The notes beneath the pieces are model-generated. The model was not told the DNA's origin. It made no database searches and saw nothing but the letters and a program-made list of their open reading frames with translations. A stretch of 64,000 nucleotides of DNA, taken from assembly GCA_951812505.1 (NCBI GenBank), contig CATOSI010000001.1, forward strand, positions 558,001 through 622,000, read 5' to 3'. Every line of letters starts with the position of its first letter. Position 1 is the stretch's first letter. The stretch is from an uncultured Dehalococcoidia bacterium (GTDB lineage Bacteria; Chloroflexota; Dehalococcoidia; Lucifugimonadales; UBA1123). Shown here in pieces: positions 39,153 through 48,801 of this stretch. The translations under genes were made by a program, and so were the position numbers.

Positions 39153-40045
39153 CGAGAGAGCCTGATGGCGCGTCTGTGAAAGAATTCGTTCAGTCCAGCG
39201 ACGTATGGCTCACCGGTTGTTAAGTCAATCCGGTCAACACCGAGCGAGTTCATCGTCTGAATCTTCTCAAGCTGACGTTCCGCGATGCCGACACCATACG
39301 ACCACCGCCAGTCTTCATTGTCGGTGTCAACCCACACCATCTCGCCGGTCTCGGCGTCTTCGAGCGATATGACGCCAACGGGCGGGATCTCGTACTCCAC
39401 AGGGTCGTGCAGGTCGAGCGCAATCAGGTCGTGACGGCGAGCGGTGGCCGACAGCGCGAGCCTGTAGGATTCGGGCGGCGCGATGAAGTCGGAAATTAGG
39501 AAGATGATGCTGCGCTGCTTGAGCAGAAGACTCGCAGTGTTAAGCGCGAGATTTATGTCTGTGCCCGTATTTTCGGGTTCGAAGACAAGCAGGTCGCGCA
39601 CCATTCTGAGAATGTGCCTTCTGCCTTTCTTTGGCGGTACCAGCAATTCCGTCTTATCGGTAAATATCGTAAGGCCGACGCGGTCGCTGTTGGCGGTGGC
39701 CGCGAAGGAAAGAACGGCCGCGAGCTCGGCCGCGAGTTCTCTTTTGAACTGTCCGACGGTGCCGAAGTCCGAAGAACCGCTCGCGTCCACAAGAAGCATG
39801 ACCGTTAGCTCGCGCTCCTCCTGGTACCTGCGGATGTATGGAGAGGCCATTCGCGCGGTTACGTTCCAGTCAATTCGCCTCACGTCGTCGCCCGGGGAGT
39901 AGGGGCGAACCTCATCAAATTCCATCCCGCGCCCTTTGAATACCGACTGATATTCTCCGGCAAAGACGTCGGTCGCCAGGTGGCGGGCGGTAATTTCAAT
40001 CCGGTTGATTTGTTGAATCAGCTCCTGGTCCAGCAAGGCGGGCAT
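39149..40045 (-). CDS. DUF58 domain-containing protein
   Basis: FKGRGMEFDEVRPYSPGDDVRRIDWNVTARMASPYIRRYQEERELTVMLLVDASGS. Confidence 0.93.
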   Translation of the reverse strand: MPALLDQELIQQINRIEITARHLATDVFAGEYQSVFKGRGMEFDEVRPYSPGDDVRRIDWNVTARMASPYIRRYQEERELTVMLLVDASGSSDFGTVGQFKRELAAELAAVLSFAATANSDRVGLTIFTDKTELLVPPKKGRRHILRMVRDLLVFEPENTGTDINLALNTASLLLKQRSIIFLISDFIAPPESYRLALSATARRHDLIALDLHDPVEYEIPPVGVISLEDAETGEMVWVDTDNEDWRWSYGVGIAERQLEKIQTMNSLGVDRIDLTTGEPYVAGLNEFFHRRAIRLSR

Positions 40046-40051
40046 CCTCGG

Positions 40052-41044
40052 TCAAGGAACTTCGACGTGTTCGAGAATAGTAGAAACGATCTGGGAAGAC
40101 GAGATTGCTTCAGCCTCGGCTTCGTATGTAGGTATGATTCGGTGTCTCAGCACATCCTGGGCGATGGCCTTTACGTCCTCTGGGGAGACATACCCGCGTC
40201 CCTGGATGAATGCATTGGCGCGGGCTGCGGTTACCATGTAGATGCTGGCGCGCGGAGACGCGCCGTATGATATAAGGGAACTCAGGCTGGACAGTCCGTT
40301 GTCCTGGGGATAGCGTGTCGCCATCACCAGATCCAGAATGTAGTCCTTCACCTGGTCGTCAACATATATGTCGCGGACAGTTTTTCTCGCGTTGAGGATA
40401 TCCTCGGGAGAAACGACAGGGGCGATCTCCAGCAGGTCGTCTCCGGTCATCCTGTCAATGATCGCTTTTTCCTCGTCTCTATCCGGGTACTCGACGATGA
40501 CCTTGAGCATGAATCGGTCGACCTGGGCCTCGGGAAGCGGATATGTCCCTTCCTGTTCGATGGGATTCTGCGTGGCGAGGACGAGAAACAGCTCTTCCAT
40601 TTGGTAGGTGGTGTCGCCAATAGTTACCTGGCGTTCCTGCATCGCCTCCAGAAGGGCGCTCTGCACTTTGGCGGGGGCGCGATTAACTTCGTCGGCGAGA
40701 ACCAGGTTGGCGAAGATGGGCCCCTGGTGGACGCTGAACTCGGAGGTTCGCGGGTTGTAAATCTGCGTGCCGATCAGGTCGGCGGGGAGTAAGTCGGGCG
40801 TGAACTGGAGCCTTGAAAAATCTGCGTCTATTGCTCGCGATACTGTGTTCACCAGTAGCGTCTTGGCAAGGCCGGGCACTCCTTCGAGAAGGATGTGTCC
40901 ATCCGCCAGAAGTCCTATCAGGACTCTCTCGACCAGGGCATCCTGTCCGACAATCACTTTGCGTATTTCGTCAAGAAGACGGTTCAGAAACACGGACTCC
41001 TGTTGCACGTGTTCGTTCAATTCCTGAATGCTGTTCAGGTTCAT
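40052..41044 (-). CDS. MoxR-family AAA ATPase
   Basis: GHILLEGVPGLAKTLLVNTVSRAI, LVLADEVNRAPAKVQSALLEAMQERQVTIG, VLATQNPIEQEGTYPLPEAQVDRF. Confidence 0.95.
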   Translation of the reverse strand: MNLNSIQELNEHVQQESVFLNRLLDEIRKVIVGQDALVERVLIGLLADGHILLEGVPGLAKTLLVNTVSRAIDADFSRLQFTPDLLPADLIGTQIYNPRTSEFSVHQGPIFANLVLADEVNRAPAKVQSALLEAMQERQVTIGDTTYQMEELFLVLATQNPIEQEGTYPLPEAQVDRFMLKVIVEYPDRDEEKAIIDRMTGDDLLEIAPVVSPEDILNARKTVRDIYVDDQVKDYILDLVMATRYPQDNGLSSLSSLISYGASPRASIYMVTAARANAFIQGRGYVSPEDVKAIAQDVLRHRIIPTYEAEAEAISSSQIVSTILEHVEVP

Positions 41045-41214
41045 TCGAGCCTCCGTTCAAATTCAGCCTGAATAGTGGTATATCCGACGGTATTCAGACT
41101 TTGGCAATCTACATAAATGTACGAACTTCGGCGTGACTGCGGTTTCGAAGACGACGCAAGACAAACCGTGAAATTGAACCTCGTGTCGTCAACGAGACTG
41201 GACCGCGACTGACG

Positions 41215-41346
41215 CAGGGTCTTTTCATTATCCTGTTTGGCATAATCGTGGTACAGCGTCCAGCTAATTTTGCCATGTAGCAGCCTACACCCGCCCCTGG
41301 ATTCCCGCCTTCGCGGGAATGACGATACGAAAACGAAAAGACCCTG
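41215..41346. mobile_element. MITE copy B (132 bp), TIR CAGGGTCTTTTC / GAAAAGACCCTG, TSD (G)CGACTGACG
   Basis: Perfect 12-bp TIR at 41215-41226 and 41335-41346; GCGACTGACG at 41205-41214 and 41347-41356. Confidence 0.93.
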
Positions 41347-41414
41347 GCGACTGACGCCGGGCTGTTGCAAGTAAACGAATCGTTCATGTACATGGGAAGT
41401 GGTTATTGCCGAAA

Positions 41415-42758
41415 TCAGACTCCCTCGTACAGCTCTTCCGTAAGGCGCGAATTCTGGAAGGACAGATACTGCGACTTGCTCATCGTAGGACGAGCGGAAT
41501 CCAGGATGCGTTTCGCCGTCTGTGCGTCGTCGTGCAGGAGATCAATTACGGTCATTGCCATGGCTATCGCGGGGTTGACCACTGCCTGCTCGTAGTCGGT
41601 AACCACGTAATCTGTGCTATGCCCCGAACCTACTGCAGCGGTGGTATAGGGGTGTATGACAGGCATTATCTGGCTTAGATCGCCCATGTCCGTCGAGCCC
41701 CCCCGATTCAGATTATCCGGATGCTCGACGACTTCGTCTTCGCCTACGAGTTCAGTTGCGTTTTGCTTGAATAGTTCCATCATGTCCTGGTCGTTCTTCA
41801 TTGGTAGGTAGCCGGGCAGGGTAACGATCTCGACGCTTCCACCCATCGTCAGAGCGCCCGCGCGCAGACACCTGTCCATCTTATCGTTGGCGTCCGCTAT
41901 CGCCTCGGCCGTGCGTCCTCTTACGCGGCCCTCATACCTGACGTCGGCGGGAATCGAGTTGACCGCGGCTCCGCCCCTGGTAATGATGCCGTGCAGCCTG
42001 ACGTTGTGCTCGTTCCGCAGAGTCTCGCGCTGTGTGTTCAGGGCGTTCAGGGCGACCATTGCGGCCTGGAGCGCGTTGACACCCAGATGCGGCGATCCGC
42101 CCGCGTGGGACGCCTTTCCGATAAACTTCACGTATTTCACGACGTGCCCATTCGATGTGCCGCCAACGGCGAATTTCGCCGCTTCCTGCGAGTTGGAGGC
42201 AGTGTGTACCATCATTGCCATGTCAACATCGTCGAACGCGCCTAGTCGAATGAATTCCTGCTTACCGGCCATGAGACCGAGCTTGCCCTCGTTGTGAAGT
42301 CCCCAGCGGTACTCTACGTCTATAAACTCCTCTGCCGGAACAGCAATGAAGGCGATGTTTCCGGCCAGAGATTCCAAGACTTCCGGCACGAGCAAGCCAA
42401 CGGCGGCCCCGAGCATCATGGGAGTCTGGCAGTGGTGTCCGCAGGCGTGCGCCGCGCCGGTCTCGGGGTCCGTGTGTGGGTGCTCCAGGACTCGCAGCGA
42501 GTCAAGCTCTCCTATAACCGCGATTGTTGGTCCGGGTTTACCTCCCTTCACCACGCCTTTGAGTCCGGTCAACGCGATGCCTGACTGGTGAGCGATGCCC
42601 AACTGGCTCATCTTTTCGCTGACGTAGCTGGATGTCTTCACCTCGGTGAAACCCGGTTCGGGATTGTCCAGTATCGTCCTCGCGGATTCAATTAGCCAGT
42701 CGGCTCGATCATCTATTGCCGCCCGCGCGATGGATTTCAGTTCTTCGATTGTGGGCAT
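41415..42758 (-). CDS. M20-family amidohydrolase/peptidase
   Basis: PEPGFTEVKTSSYVSEKM, GAAHACGHHCQTPMMLGAAVGL, NRGGSTDMGDLSQIMPVIHPY. Confidence 0.9.
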   Translation of the reverse strand: MPTIEELKSIARAAIDDRADWLIESARTILDNPEPGFTEVKTSSYVSEKMSQLGIAHQSGIALTGLKGVVKGGKPGPTIAVIGELDSLRVLEHPHTDPETGAAHACGHHCQTPMMLGAAVGLLVPEVLESLAGNIAFIAVPAEEFIDVEYRWGLHNEGKLGLMAGKQEFIRLGAFDDVDMAMMVHTASNSQEAAKFAVGGTSNGHVVKYVKFIGKASHAGGSPHLGVNALQAAMVALNALNTQRETLRNEHNVRLHGIITRGGAAVNSIPADVRYEGRVRGRTAEAIADANDKMDRCLRAGALTMGGSVEIVTLPGYLPMKNDQDMMELFKQNATELVGEDEVVEHPDNLNRGGSTDMGDLSQIMPVIHPYTTAAVGSGHSTDYVVTDYEQAVVNPAIAMAMTVIDLLHDDAQTAKRILDSARPTMSKSQYLSFQNSRLTEELYEGV

Positions 42759-42775
42759 ATCCAGTCTCCGGTGGA

Positions 42776-44107
42776 CTACTCGGTGTGAGACGACTCTCTC
42801 AGCATGGATCGCATGAGGCTCAAGTAGGACTCTTTTGTAAGTGGCGCTCTGTACTCACCCGCAATCCGACGAGCATTCTTTGCGCCGTCGAAGAGGAGGT
42901 CAATGACCGTCATCGCCATTGCCTTCGCCCCCGTCAGAACGCCGAGTTCGTAGTCCTGGACAACATAGTCTATCCCGTGTCCGTTGCCGGTGGCCGCGAC
43001 AACGTATGGGTGAATCACAGGCATGAGTTGTGATACGTCTCCCATATCGGTGGAGCCCGTGCGATGTCCGAGCCTCTGTACTTTTGTCTTTCCAACCAGG
43101 CCGGCCGCATTCCGTCCATACAACTCGAGCATACTCTCGTCCGACCTGATCGGCAGATAGCCGGGAAGTGTCGTAATCTCGACGGAGCCGCCGACCGCCA
43201 TCGCTCCCGCGCGCAGGGCGCGGTCAACCTTGTCCGAGGCGTCCATAAACGCTTCGGTCCTTGCCCCGCGCACATAAGTCTCCATTCGTACATCGGCGGG
43301 CACCGAACTTACGGCAACTCCTCCCTGCGTGATGATCGGGTGGACGCGCACGGTGTCCGGGTCCTGGTAGGTCTCGCGCTGGGCGTGTATCGCGCTGAGC
43401 GCGATCATCGCGGCGTTCAGGGCGTTGATTCCCATGTGGGGGGCTCCACCTGCGTGAGACGCCCTTCCGAGAAAACGGATGCGTTTGGCGACCATGCCGT
43501 TGTTGGTGCCCCCGAATGCGATGCTACCCGCATCGGCGTCACCGCTGGAGGTGTGGGTCATCATGGCAAGGTCAACGTCGTCGAGCGCGCCAAGACGAAT
43601 AAACTCCGGCTTGCCGCCAATAAATTCCAGCTTGCCCTCGCGCCTGAGATCGTCTCGGTATTCGACCTCTATGTATTCCTCGGCCGGGACAGCCATAAGC
43701 GCTACGCGCCCCGAGAGATTCTCCAGCACACCTTCCGCTTGTAGCGCGGTGGCCACGCCGAGCATCATCCCTATCTGACAATGGTGTCCGCAGGCGTGGG
43801 CGGCGGTCGTTTCGCCATCGGCGTGGGGGTGGCCAAGCACCTTAAGCGAGTCTAGTTCGCCCATGACCGCTATAGTCGGACCTTCCGTCCCGCTCTTGAG
43901 GTCGCCCCTGAGTCCGGTGATGCCGATACCGTCCTTGTAAGGGATGCCAAGTCTCTGGAATGCCTGTGCGACGGTCCGCGCTGTCTTGAACTCTTTGAAG
44001 CCCGGCTCAGGGTTGTCGAGAATGTTCTTGGCAATGCCGATCAGTTCGTCGCCTCGTCGGTCTATCTCGGCGATGGCTTTTGCTTTCAGTTCAGAAGCGG
44101 TTGTCAT
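42776..44107 (-). CDS. M20-family amidohydrolase/peptidase (tandem paralog)
   Basis: PEPGFKEFKTARTVAQAF, TAAHACGHHCQIGMMLGVATAL, HRTGSTDMGDVSQLMPVIHPY. Confidence 0.9.
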   Translation of the reverse strand: MTTASELKAKAIAEIDRRGDELIGIAKNILDNPEPGFKEFKTARTVAQAFQRLGIPYKDGIGITGLRGDLKSGTEGPTIAVMGELDSLKVLGHPHADGETTAAHACGHHCQIGMMLGVATALQAEGVLENLSGRVALMAVPAEEYIEVEYRDDLRREGKLEFIGGKPEFIRLGALDDVDLAMMTHTSSGDADAGSIAFGGTNNGMVAKRIRFLGRASHAGGAPHMGINALNAAMIALSAIHAQRETYQDPDTVRVHPIITQGGVAVSSVPADVRMETYVRGARTEAFMDASDKVDRALRAGAMAVGGSVEITTLPGYLPIRSDESMLELYGRNAAGLVGKTKVQRLGHRTGSTDMGDVSQLMPVIHPYVVAATGNGHGIDYVVQDYELGVLTGAKAMAMTVIDLLFDGAKNARRIAGEYRAPLTKESYLSLMRSMLRESSHTE

Positions 44108-44178
44108 TTCTGCGCTCCGAGAGATAATTCATACACGGAACGATTGTAGCAGAGGGAGTGTTGCGGTCAAACATCGGT

Positions 44179-44745
44179 TCAAGCTCCGAATCCTGTGAAC
44201 AGCCACTGCCTGACATGTCTCCCTGCTATCAATCTGTATCCCACGTAGCAAATAACCACTATACCAGCTGCCTCTGCTACAACGTAGAGCAAGTCCGGGT
44301 CAGGTCCCCATTCGTGGATGAAACGCGGACTGAATGTGGAAGCGGGGAAAGGCCATAGAAGTATCCGGTGGCTGTACCACATCATATCCAGAACGAGGTG
44401 TCCCGCAGATGCAAGAGCCAATACAATCGGCCATTGGCGCTTTACCAATGCCGCAAGCGCGACTGCTGCTGCCAGCACCAGAATGGCGAAGACGAGGGTG
44501 TGTCCGTAGTTTCTCAGGCTGTGGCCGACAAGCGTGGGCGAGATGAACAGGGCTAGCGGCTTATCCACGACGTCAGGCAGCACAGAACCGAGGATGAGAG
44601 CACGGTCATCCAGCCGCTCTACCCATGACGGCCTGAAAGTATGAGAACCGGAAGGTGGCCTGACTCGGCGACTCATGTCTGCAATTGCTCGCGGGCCGTA
44701 CTTCGCAATCGCGAGCGTTAAGCCTATGTGCCCGGCGAATATCAT
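44179..44745 (-). CDS. Membrane protein, predicted membrane-bound metal-dependent hydrolase-like
   Basis: MIFAGHIGLTLAIAKYGPRA...GSVLPDVVDKPLALF...GHTLVFAILVL...GHLVLDMMWYSHRILLWP His/Asp pattern; internal ATG chosen as start. Confidence 0.6.
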   Translation of the reverse strand: MIFAGHIGLTLAIAKYGPRAIADMSRRVRPPSGSHTFRPSWVERLDDRALILGSVLPDVVDKPLALFISPTLVGHSLRNYGHTLVFAILVLAAAVALAALVKRQWPIVLALASAGHLVLDMMWYSHRILLWPFPASTFSPRFIHEWGPDPDLLYVVAEAAGIVVICYVGYRLIAGRHVRQWLFTGFGA

Positions 44746-44851
44746 CGCGAAATCCTCTTGCGCAGTCGCAGGGTTGCCCGTCCACAGACCCTGTGCTACA
44801 TTCGCATTGCTCTCTGGGGAGAGCGAAAGACCTATGCTATGGAGAGAAAAG

Positions 44852-46597
44852 ATGCCAGGATCGCATTCCGTCACCTTCGATTATAACGTACCTATCCTCA
44901 TGAGAGACGGAATAACCACCTACGCCGATGTATTCAGGCCACAGGTGGAAGGCCCCGTTCCCGCTTTGTTGCAGCGAACTCCATACGACAAGTCCGCGCC
45001 CGCCAGCCGAACTGGGACGCTCGATGCGGTCCGGGCGGCGAGCCACGGATATGCTGTCGTGATCCAGGATGTTAGGGGACGATACTTGTCGGAGGGCGAA
45101 TTCTACACGTTCTTCAACGAGATAAACGATGGCCACGATACCGTTGAGTGGATAGCCTCTCAGCCCTGGTGCAGCGGCAAGGTCGGCATGTTCGGAGTGT
45201 CTTATGTGGGCGCTACCCAGTGGCTCGCGGCTAAGTCCGGCGCGCCCTCACTGGCCGGTATAGCTCCGGGCGTCACTGCCTCCAATTACCAGGAAGGATG
45301 GGCGTGGCAAGGGGGTGCATTCGAGCTTGGATTCAATTTGTCGTGGGGAATAGGTTCGCTGGGGGCCGCCAATTGGGGGAATTTATCCCGACGGCTCCAC
45401 CTGCATGAAGACGACTTTGAACAACTGCTGGCCGCGAAGGACGGGCTGACCGAATGGTTCCAGTATCTACCGATGAAGGACATGCCTCAGTTGAAGGATG
45501 TCGCGCCATACTACTACGACTGGCTGGACCATCCCGAGTACGACGACTACTGGCAGCAGGTGTCTATCGAGGAATCCCACGCGGACATAACAGTGCCTGC
45601 CTACAACTTCGGTGGCTGGTACGACATATTTCTGGGCGGCACGATCAGAAACTACGAACGAATGCGGGACATGGGCGCGACCGACATTGCGCGAAGCGGA
45701 CAGCGACTGACGCTCGGTCCCTGGATACACGGTGGGTCGCCGCCTTCAGTCTCGGGCGAGTACAACTTCGGAACCCGCGCGGGTGGCGCAGCGATAGACC
45801 TCATGGGAGAGATCCTTCGCTTCTACGACCACGTCATACTTGGCGAGGACAACGGATTCGCGGACGACAAGCCGGTACGCGTATTCGTAATGGGCGAGAA
45901 CGCCTGGAGATATGAGGACAACTGGCCGTTGGAACGCGCCGTCGCTGCTGACTATTACCTCCATAGCCGCGGGAAGGCGAATTCGCTCAATGGCGACGGG
46001 GTCCTGAGTCTCGAACAACCCGGAGAAGAACCGCCGGACGCCTACGTGTACAACCCCATAGATCCTGTGCCCACCGTGGGCGGCGGACTGTGCTGCGACC
46101 CTGCGTTCATGGCGAACGGAGCCTACGACCAACGCTGGGTGGAGGCAAGGGACGATGTTCTCGTCTATACGACACCGCCATTGTCAGAGGACACCGAAGT
46201 GACCGGCTGGGTGAAGGTAACACTATTCGCCGCAAGCAGCGCATCCGACACGGACTTTACCGCCAAGCTTGTTGACGTCGAGCCATCGGGCTACGCGAGG
46301 AACCTCACGGATGGAATTGTGCGGGCACGCTATAAGAATCCGCGCCAACCGGCATCCCTGATACAGCCCGGAGCGATCAACGAGTACGAGATAGATCTGT
46401 GGGCAACCTCAAACCTGTTCAAGAAGGGACACAGGATACGCGTAGAGATATCGAGCTCGAATTTCCCGAGATTCGACCGAAATATGAACACGGGAGAAGA
46501 GATCGGCTCGGATTTCGCATTCGTGCCTGCCATGCAGACCGTGTATCACACGTCCGAGTATCCTTCGCGTCTCACGCTGCCGGTAGTGCCCAGGTAG
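44852..46597 (+). CDS. CocE/NonD family hydrolase (X-Pro dipeptidyl-peptidase-like)
   Basis: MRDGITTYADVFRPQVEGPVPALLQRTPYDKS, DVRGRYLSEGEFYTF, GKVGMFGVSYVGATQW; start ATG at 44852. Confidence 0.92.
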   Translation: MPGSHSVTFDYNVPILMRDGITTYADVFRPQVEGPVPALLQRTPYDKSAPASRTGTLDAVRAASHGYAVVIQDVRGRYLSEGEFYTFFNEINDGHDTVEWIASQPWCSGKVGMFGVSYVGATQWLAAKSGAPSLAGIAPGVTASNYQEGWAWQGGAFELGFNLSWGIGSLGAANWGNLSRRLHLHEDDFEQLLAAKDGLTEWFQYLPMKDMPQLKDVAPYYYDWLDHPEYDDYWQQVSIEESHADITVPAYNFGGWYDIFLGGTIRNYERMRDMGATDIARSGQRLTLGPWIHGGSPPSVSGEYNFGTRAGGAAIDLMGEILRFYDHVILGEDNGFADDKPVRVFVMGENAWRYEDNWPLERAVAADYYLHSRGKANSLNGDGVLSLEQPGEEPPDAYVYNPIDPVPTVGGGLCCDPAFMANGAYDQRWVEARDDVLVYTTPPLSEDTEVTGWVKVTLFAASSASDTDFTAKLVDVEPSGYARNLTDGIVRARYKNPRQPASLIQPGAINEYEIDLWATSNLFKKGHRIRVEISSSNFPRFDRNMNTGEEIGSDFAFVPAMQTVYHTSEYPSRLTLPVVPR

Positions 46598-46601
46598 CAG
46601 A

Positions 46602-47390
46602 TCAAGAGAGGAACTCGGTCACGGTCTTGGCGAACTCCGCAGAGTGTTCGTGAGGGAACATGTGGCCGGAGTTGGGCATTGTGACCGACTTGGAGCCAGC
46701 GATGCGCGAGGTCAGCATTTCCGAGTAGGCCGAGGGCACTATCTGGTCGCGGTCGCCAACTATGACGAGGGTCGGGTTCTTGATGCGGCGGGCGCGGCGG
46801 ATTAGGCCCTTGTCCGGTATGGGCCACAGGAACTTGCCGACGGCGTTTAGGGACTGCACCCGGTGAATGATCTGCCAACCAAGTTCCTCGTCGTCTTTGG
46901 GAGTGGGATAGATGCTATGTGCCACGTCGGATTCCGCGTCGGCAAATAGCGCCTGGCGCATCTCTGTGATCGGCGTGGTGTTATAGTCGCGACCGGGGTT
47001 GTCGTCCTGCCAGAGTCCGGCCGGCGCGGCGAGGACTATCTTTCCTAAGTTGTATGAGCAGATCACTGCCATTTCAGCCGCGACCATCGCGCCTGAGTAG
47101 TGTCCTACCACGTGAGGGCTTTCAAGTCCGAGCGCCTCGATAAGATCGTCGTGATACAGCGTAAGGTCGAGAAGGTCTTCGATGTGGTCAAGGCCACTGT
47201 CTCCTTCGAATCCCGGGTGCAGCGGGGCATATACTGTGAAACTCTGGGAGAGTAGGTCCAGGAATTCGGGCCAGCCGTCGTATCCGAAAGCGCCGTGAAG
47301 GTAGAGTAGTGGATCGCCCTCTCCGGCTTTCAGATACTTGGTGGTTATCGGCCCGACCTGGACCGTAAGTTGCTCTGGGGTTTTGGTCAT
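46602..47390 (-). CDS. Alpha/beta-fold hydrolase
   Basis: LLYLHGAFGYDGWPEFLDLLSQ, VVGHYSGAMVAAEMAV, PTLVIVGDRDQIVPSAYSEML, MPNSGHMFPHE. Confidence 0.88.
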   Translation of the reverse strand: MTKTPEQLTVQVGPITTKYLKAGEGDPLLYLHGAFGYDGWPEFLDLLSQSFTVYAPLHPGFEGDSGLDHIEDLLDLTLYHDDLIEALGLESPHVVGHYSGAMVAAEMAVICSYNLGKIVLAAPAGLWQDDNPGRDYNTTPITEMRQALFADAESDVAHSIYPTPKDDEELGWQIIHRVQSLNAVGKFLWPIPDKGLIRRARRIKNPTLVIVGDRDQIVPSAYSEMLTSRIAGSKSVTMPNSGHMFPHEHSAEFAKTVTEFLS

Positions 47391-47455
47391 TTCGTCTTCC
47401 TGTTGATTTGTCGAGGATGTAATTCTGGATGGGCGCTTAGGGGAATCACCCCCAT

Positions 47456-47507
47456 CCCCGTATCAAGTACGGGGCGGGCTCTAACCTTCCCCCATCGAGG
47501 GGGAAGG
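47456..47507. repeat. Intergenic double hairpin
   Basis: CCCCGTA-tcaag-TACGGGG (47456-47474) and CCTTCCCCC-atcga-GGGGGAAGG (47485-47507). Confidence 0.75.
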
Positions 47508-47571
47508 AATTTTGGCTACCCTTATCAGCCCGTCAAGGCAGAGGGAGTTTTGGTCTTCAGAGTGGCTTGGT

Positions 47572-48801
47572 TCAGGCGACGGGAGCGGGTTCGGCGCGTT
47601 CGGACTCGGCTGCCGGCTGCGGCCACCAGCGGTCTTCGTACTCGTCCCACATGTCTTCGAGATATGGCTTGACCTGCGTGGCGAACAACTCGGTGTTCTT
47701 CATAGTCAGGTCCTTGGGCATGGAGCCGATCTGGAGAAGGGTCATAAGATGCCCGACTCTCAACCCCTCCACAGCGTTGCGGAGCTGCTCTATCACGGTC
47801 TTCGGACTGCCCGCTATGACATAGCCCTGCTCAACGTAGTCCTCCCAGGTCAGGCGCTGCCTGAACCTGCTGGCGGCGGCTCCGACCTGCTGAACGGCGC
47901 CGGACTTGATCGTGCGGATTGTGCGGTAACCGGGCGCCTCGGCGAAGCCCTCGTACACGTGCAGGCACTTCTTGTAGAAGTAGTCAACGTGCTCTGCGTA
48001 CAGTTCCTTGGCTTTCTCGTCCGTTTCCGCGACGCAGACAAGCTGTAGGAATCCGGCGCGGTAGGGATTGTCGTCAACGCCAAGCCGCTCCATCTCCTTC
48101 CAGAAGCCGTCCATGACCTGTATGCCGCGCTTGTAGCCGAAGTAACTCAAGTAGCAGTAAACGTAGTCCATACGCGCGGTCCACTCCCACGTCTCGACGC
48201 TGCCCCCGCCCGGTATCCAGACCGGAGGATGTGGGTCCTGGAGAGGGCGAGGCCAGATGTTCACGTAGCGAACCTGGTTGTGCTTGCCGTTGAACGCGAA
48301 TGGTTCGGGTTCTGTCCACGCCTTCATCACGAGGTCGTGCGCCTCGTAATACTTCTCTCGGAGGCTGGCGGGGGTCGCGCCGTAGGCGTAGTTGGTGTCC
48401 ATGGACGTGCCAACCGGGAATCCCGCTACCAGCCTGCCGCCGCTGATGCAGTCCAGCATCGCGAACTCCTCCGCTACGCGGAGGGGCGGATTGTACAGCG
48501 CAAGGCTATTGCCGAGAACGACTATCGCGGCGTCCTTGGTGCGGCGCGTCAGCGTAGCGGCGGTGATATTGGGCGACGGCATGATGCCGTAGGCATTGTT
48601 GTGGTGCTCGTTGATGCAGATGCCGTCGAACCCGACCTGGTCTGCGAATTCCAGTTCGTCCAGATACTCGTTGTAGAGTTGGTTCGCCTTGACCGGATCG
48701 AACAGGTGGCTGGGCACGTCCACCCAGACGCTGCGGTACTTCTCCTCGAAATCTTCGGGCAGATAGCGGTAGGGCATGAGGTGGAACCAGCAGAGTTTCA
48801 T
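47572..48801 (-). CDS. Luciferase-like (LLM-class) flavin-dependent oxidoreductase
   Basis: YLDELEFADQVGFDGICINEHHNNAYGIMPSPNITAATLTRRTKDAAIVVLGNSLALYNPPLRVAEEFAMLDCISGGRLVAGFPVGT. Confidence 0.9.
   Translation of the reverse strand: MKLCWFHLMPYRYLPEDFEEKYRSVWVDVPSHLFDPVKANQLYNEYLDELEFADQVGFDGICINEHHNNAYGIMPSPNITAATLTRRTKDAAIVVLGNSLALYNPPLRVAEEFAMLDCISGGRLVAGFPVGTSMDTNYAYGATPASLREKYYEAHDLVMKAWTEPEPFAFNGKHNQVRYVNIWPRPLQDPHPPVWIPGGGSVETWEWTARMDYVYCYLSYFGYKRGIQVMDGFWKEMERLGVDDNPYRAGFLQLVCVAETDEKAKELYAEHVDYFYKKCLHVYEGFAEAPGYRTIRTIKSGAVQQVGAAASRFRQRLTWEDYVEQGYVIAGSPKTVIEQLRNAVEGLRVGHLMTLLQIGSMPKDLTMKNTELFATQVKPYLEDMWDEYEDRWWPQPAAESERAEPAPVA

Noticed and set aside
32102-41356. Interpretation of the two MITEs plus bat operon as a composite transposon
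   Set aside because: Each MITE has its own target duplication, which indicates two independent insertions.
41109-41393. Small ORFs through the MITE (for example FVFVSSFPRRRESRGG)
   Set aside because: They read through the REP-like hairpin; 'SFPRRRES' type translations are a familiar artefact of GGATTCCCGC repeats.
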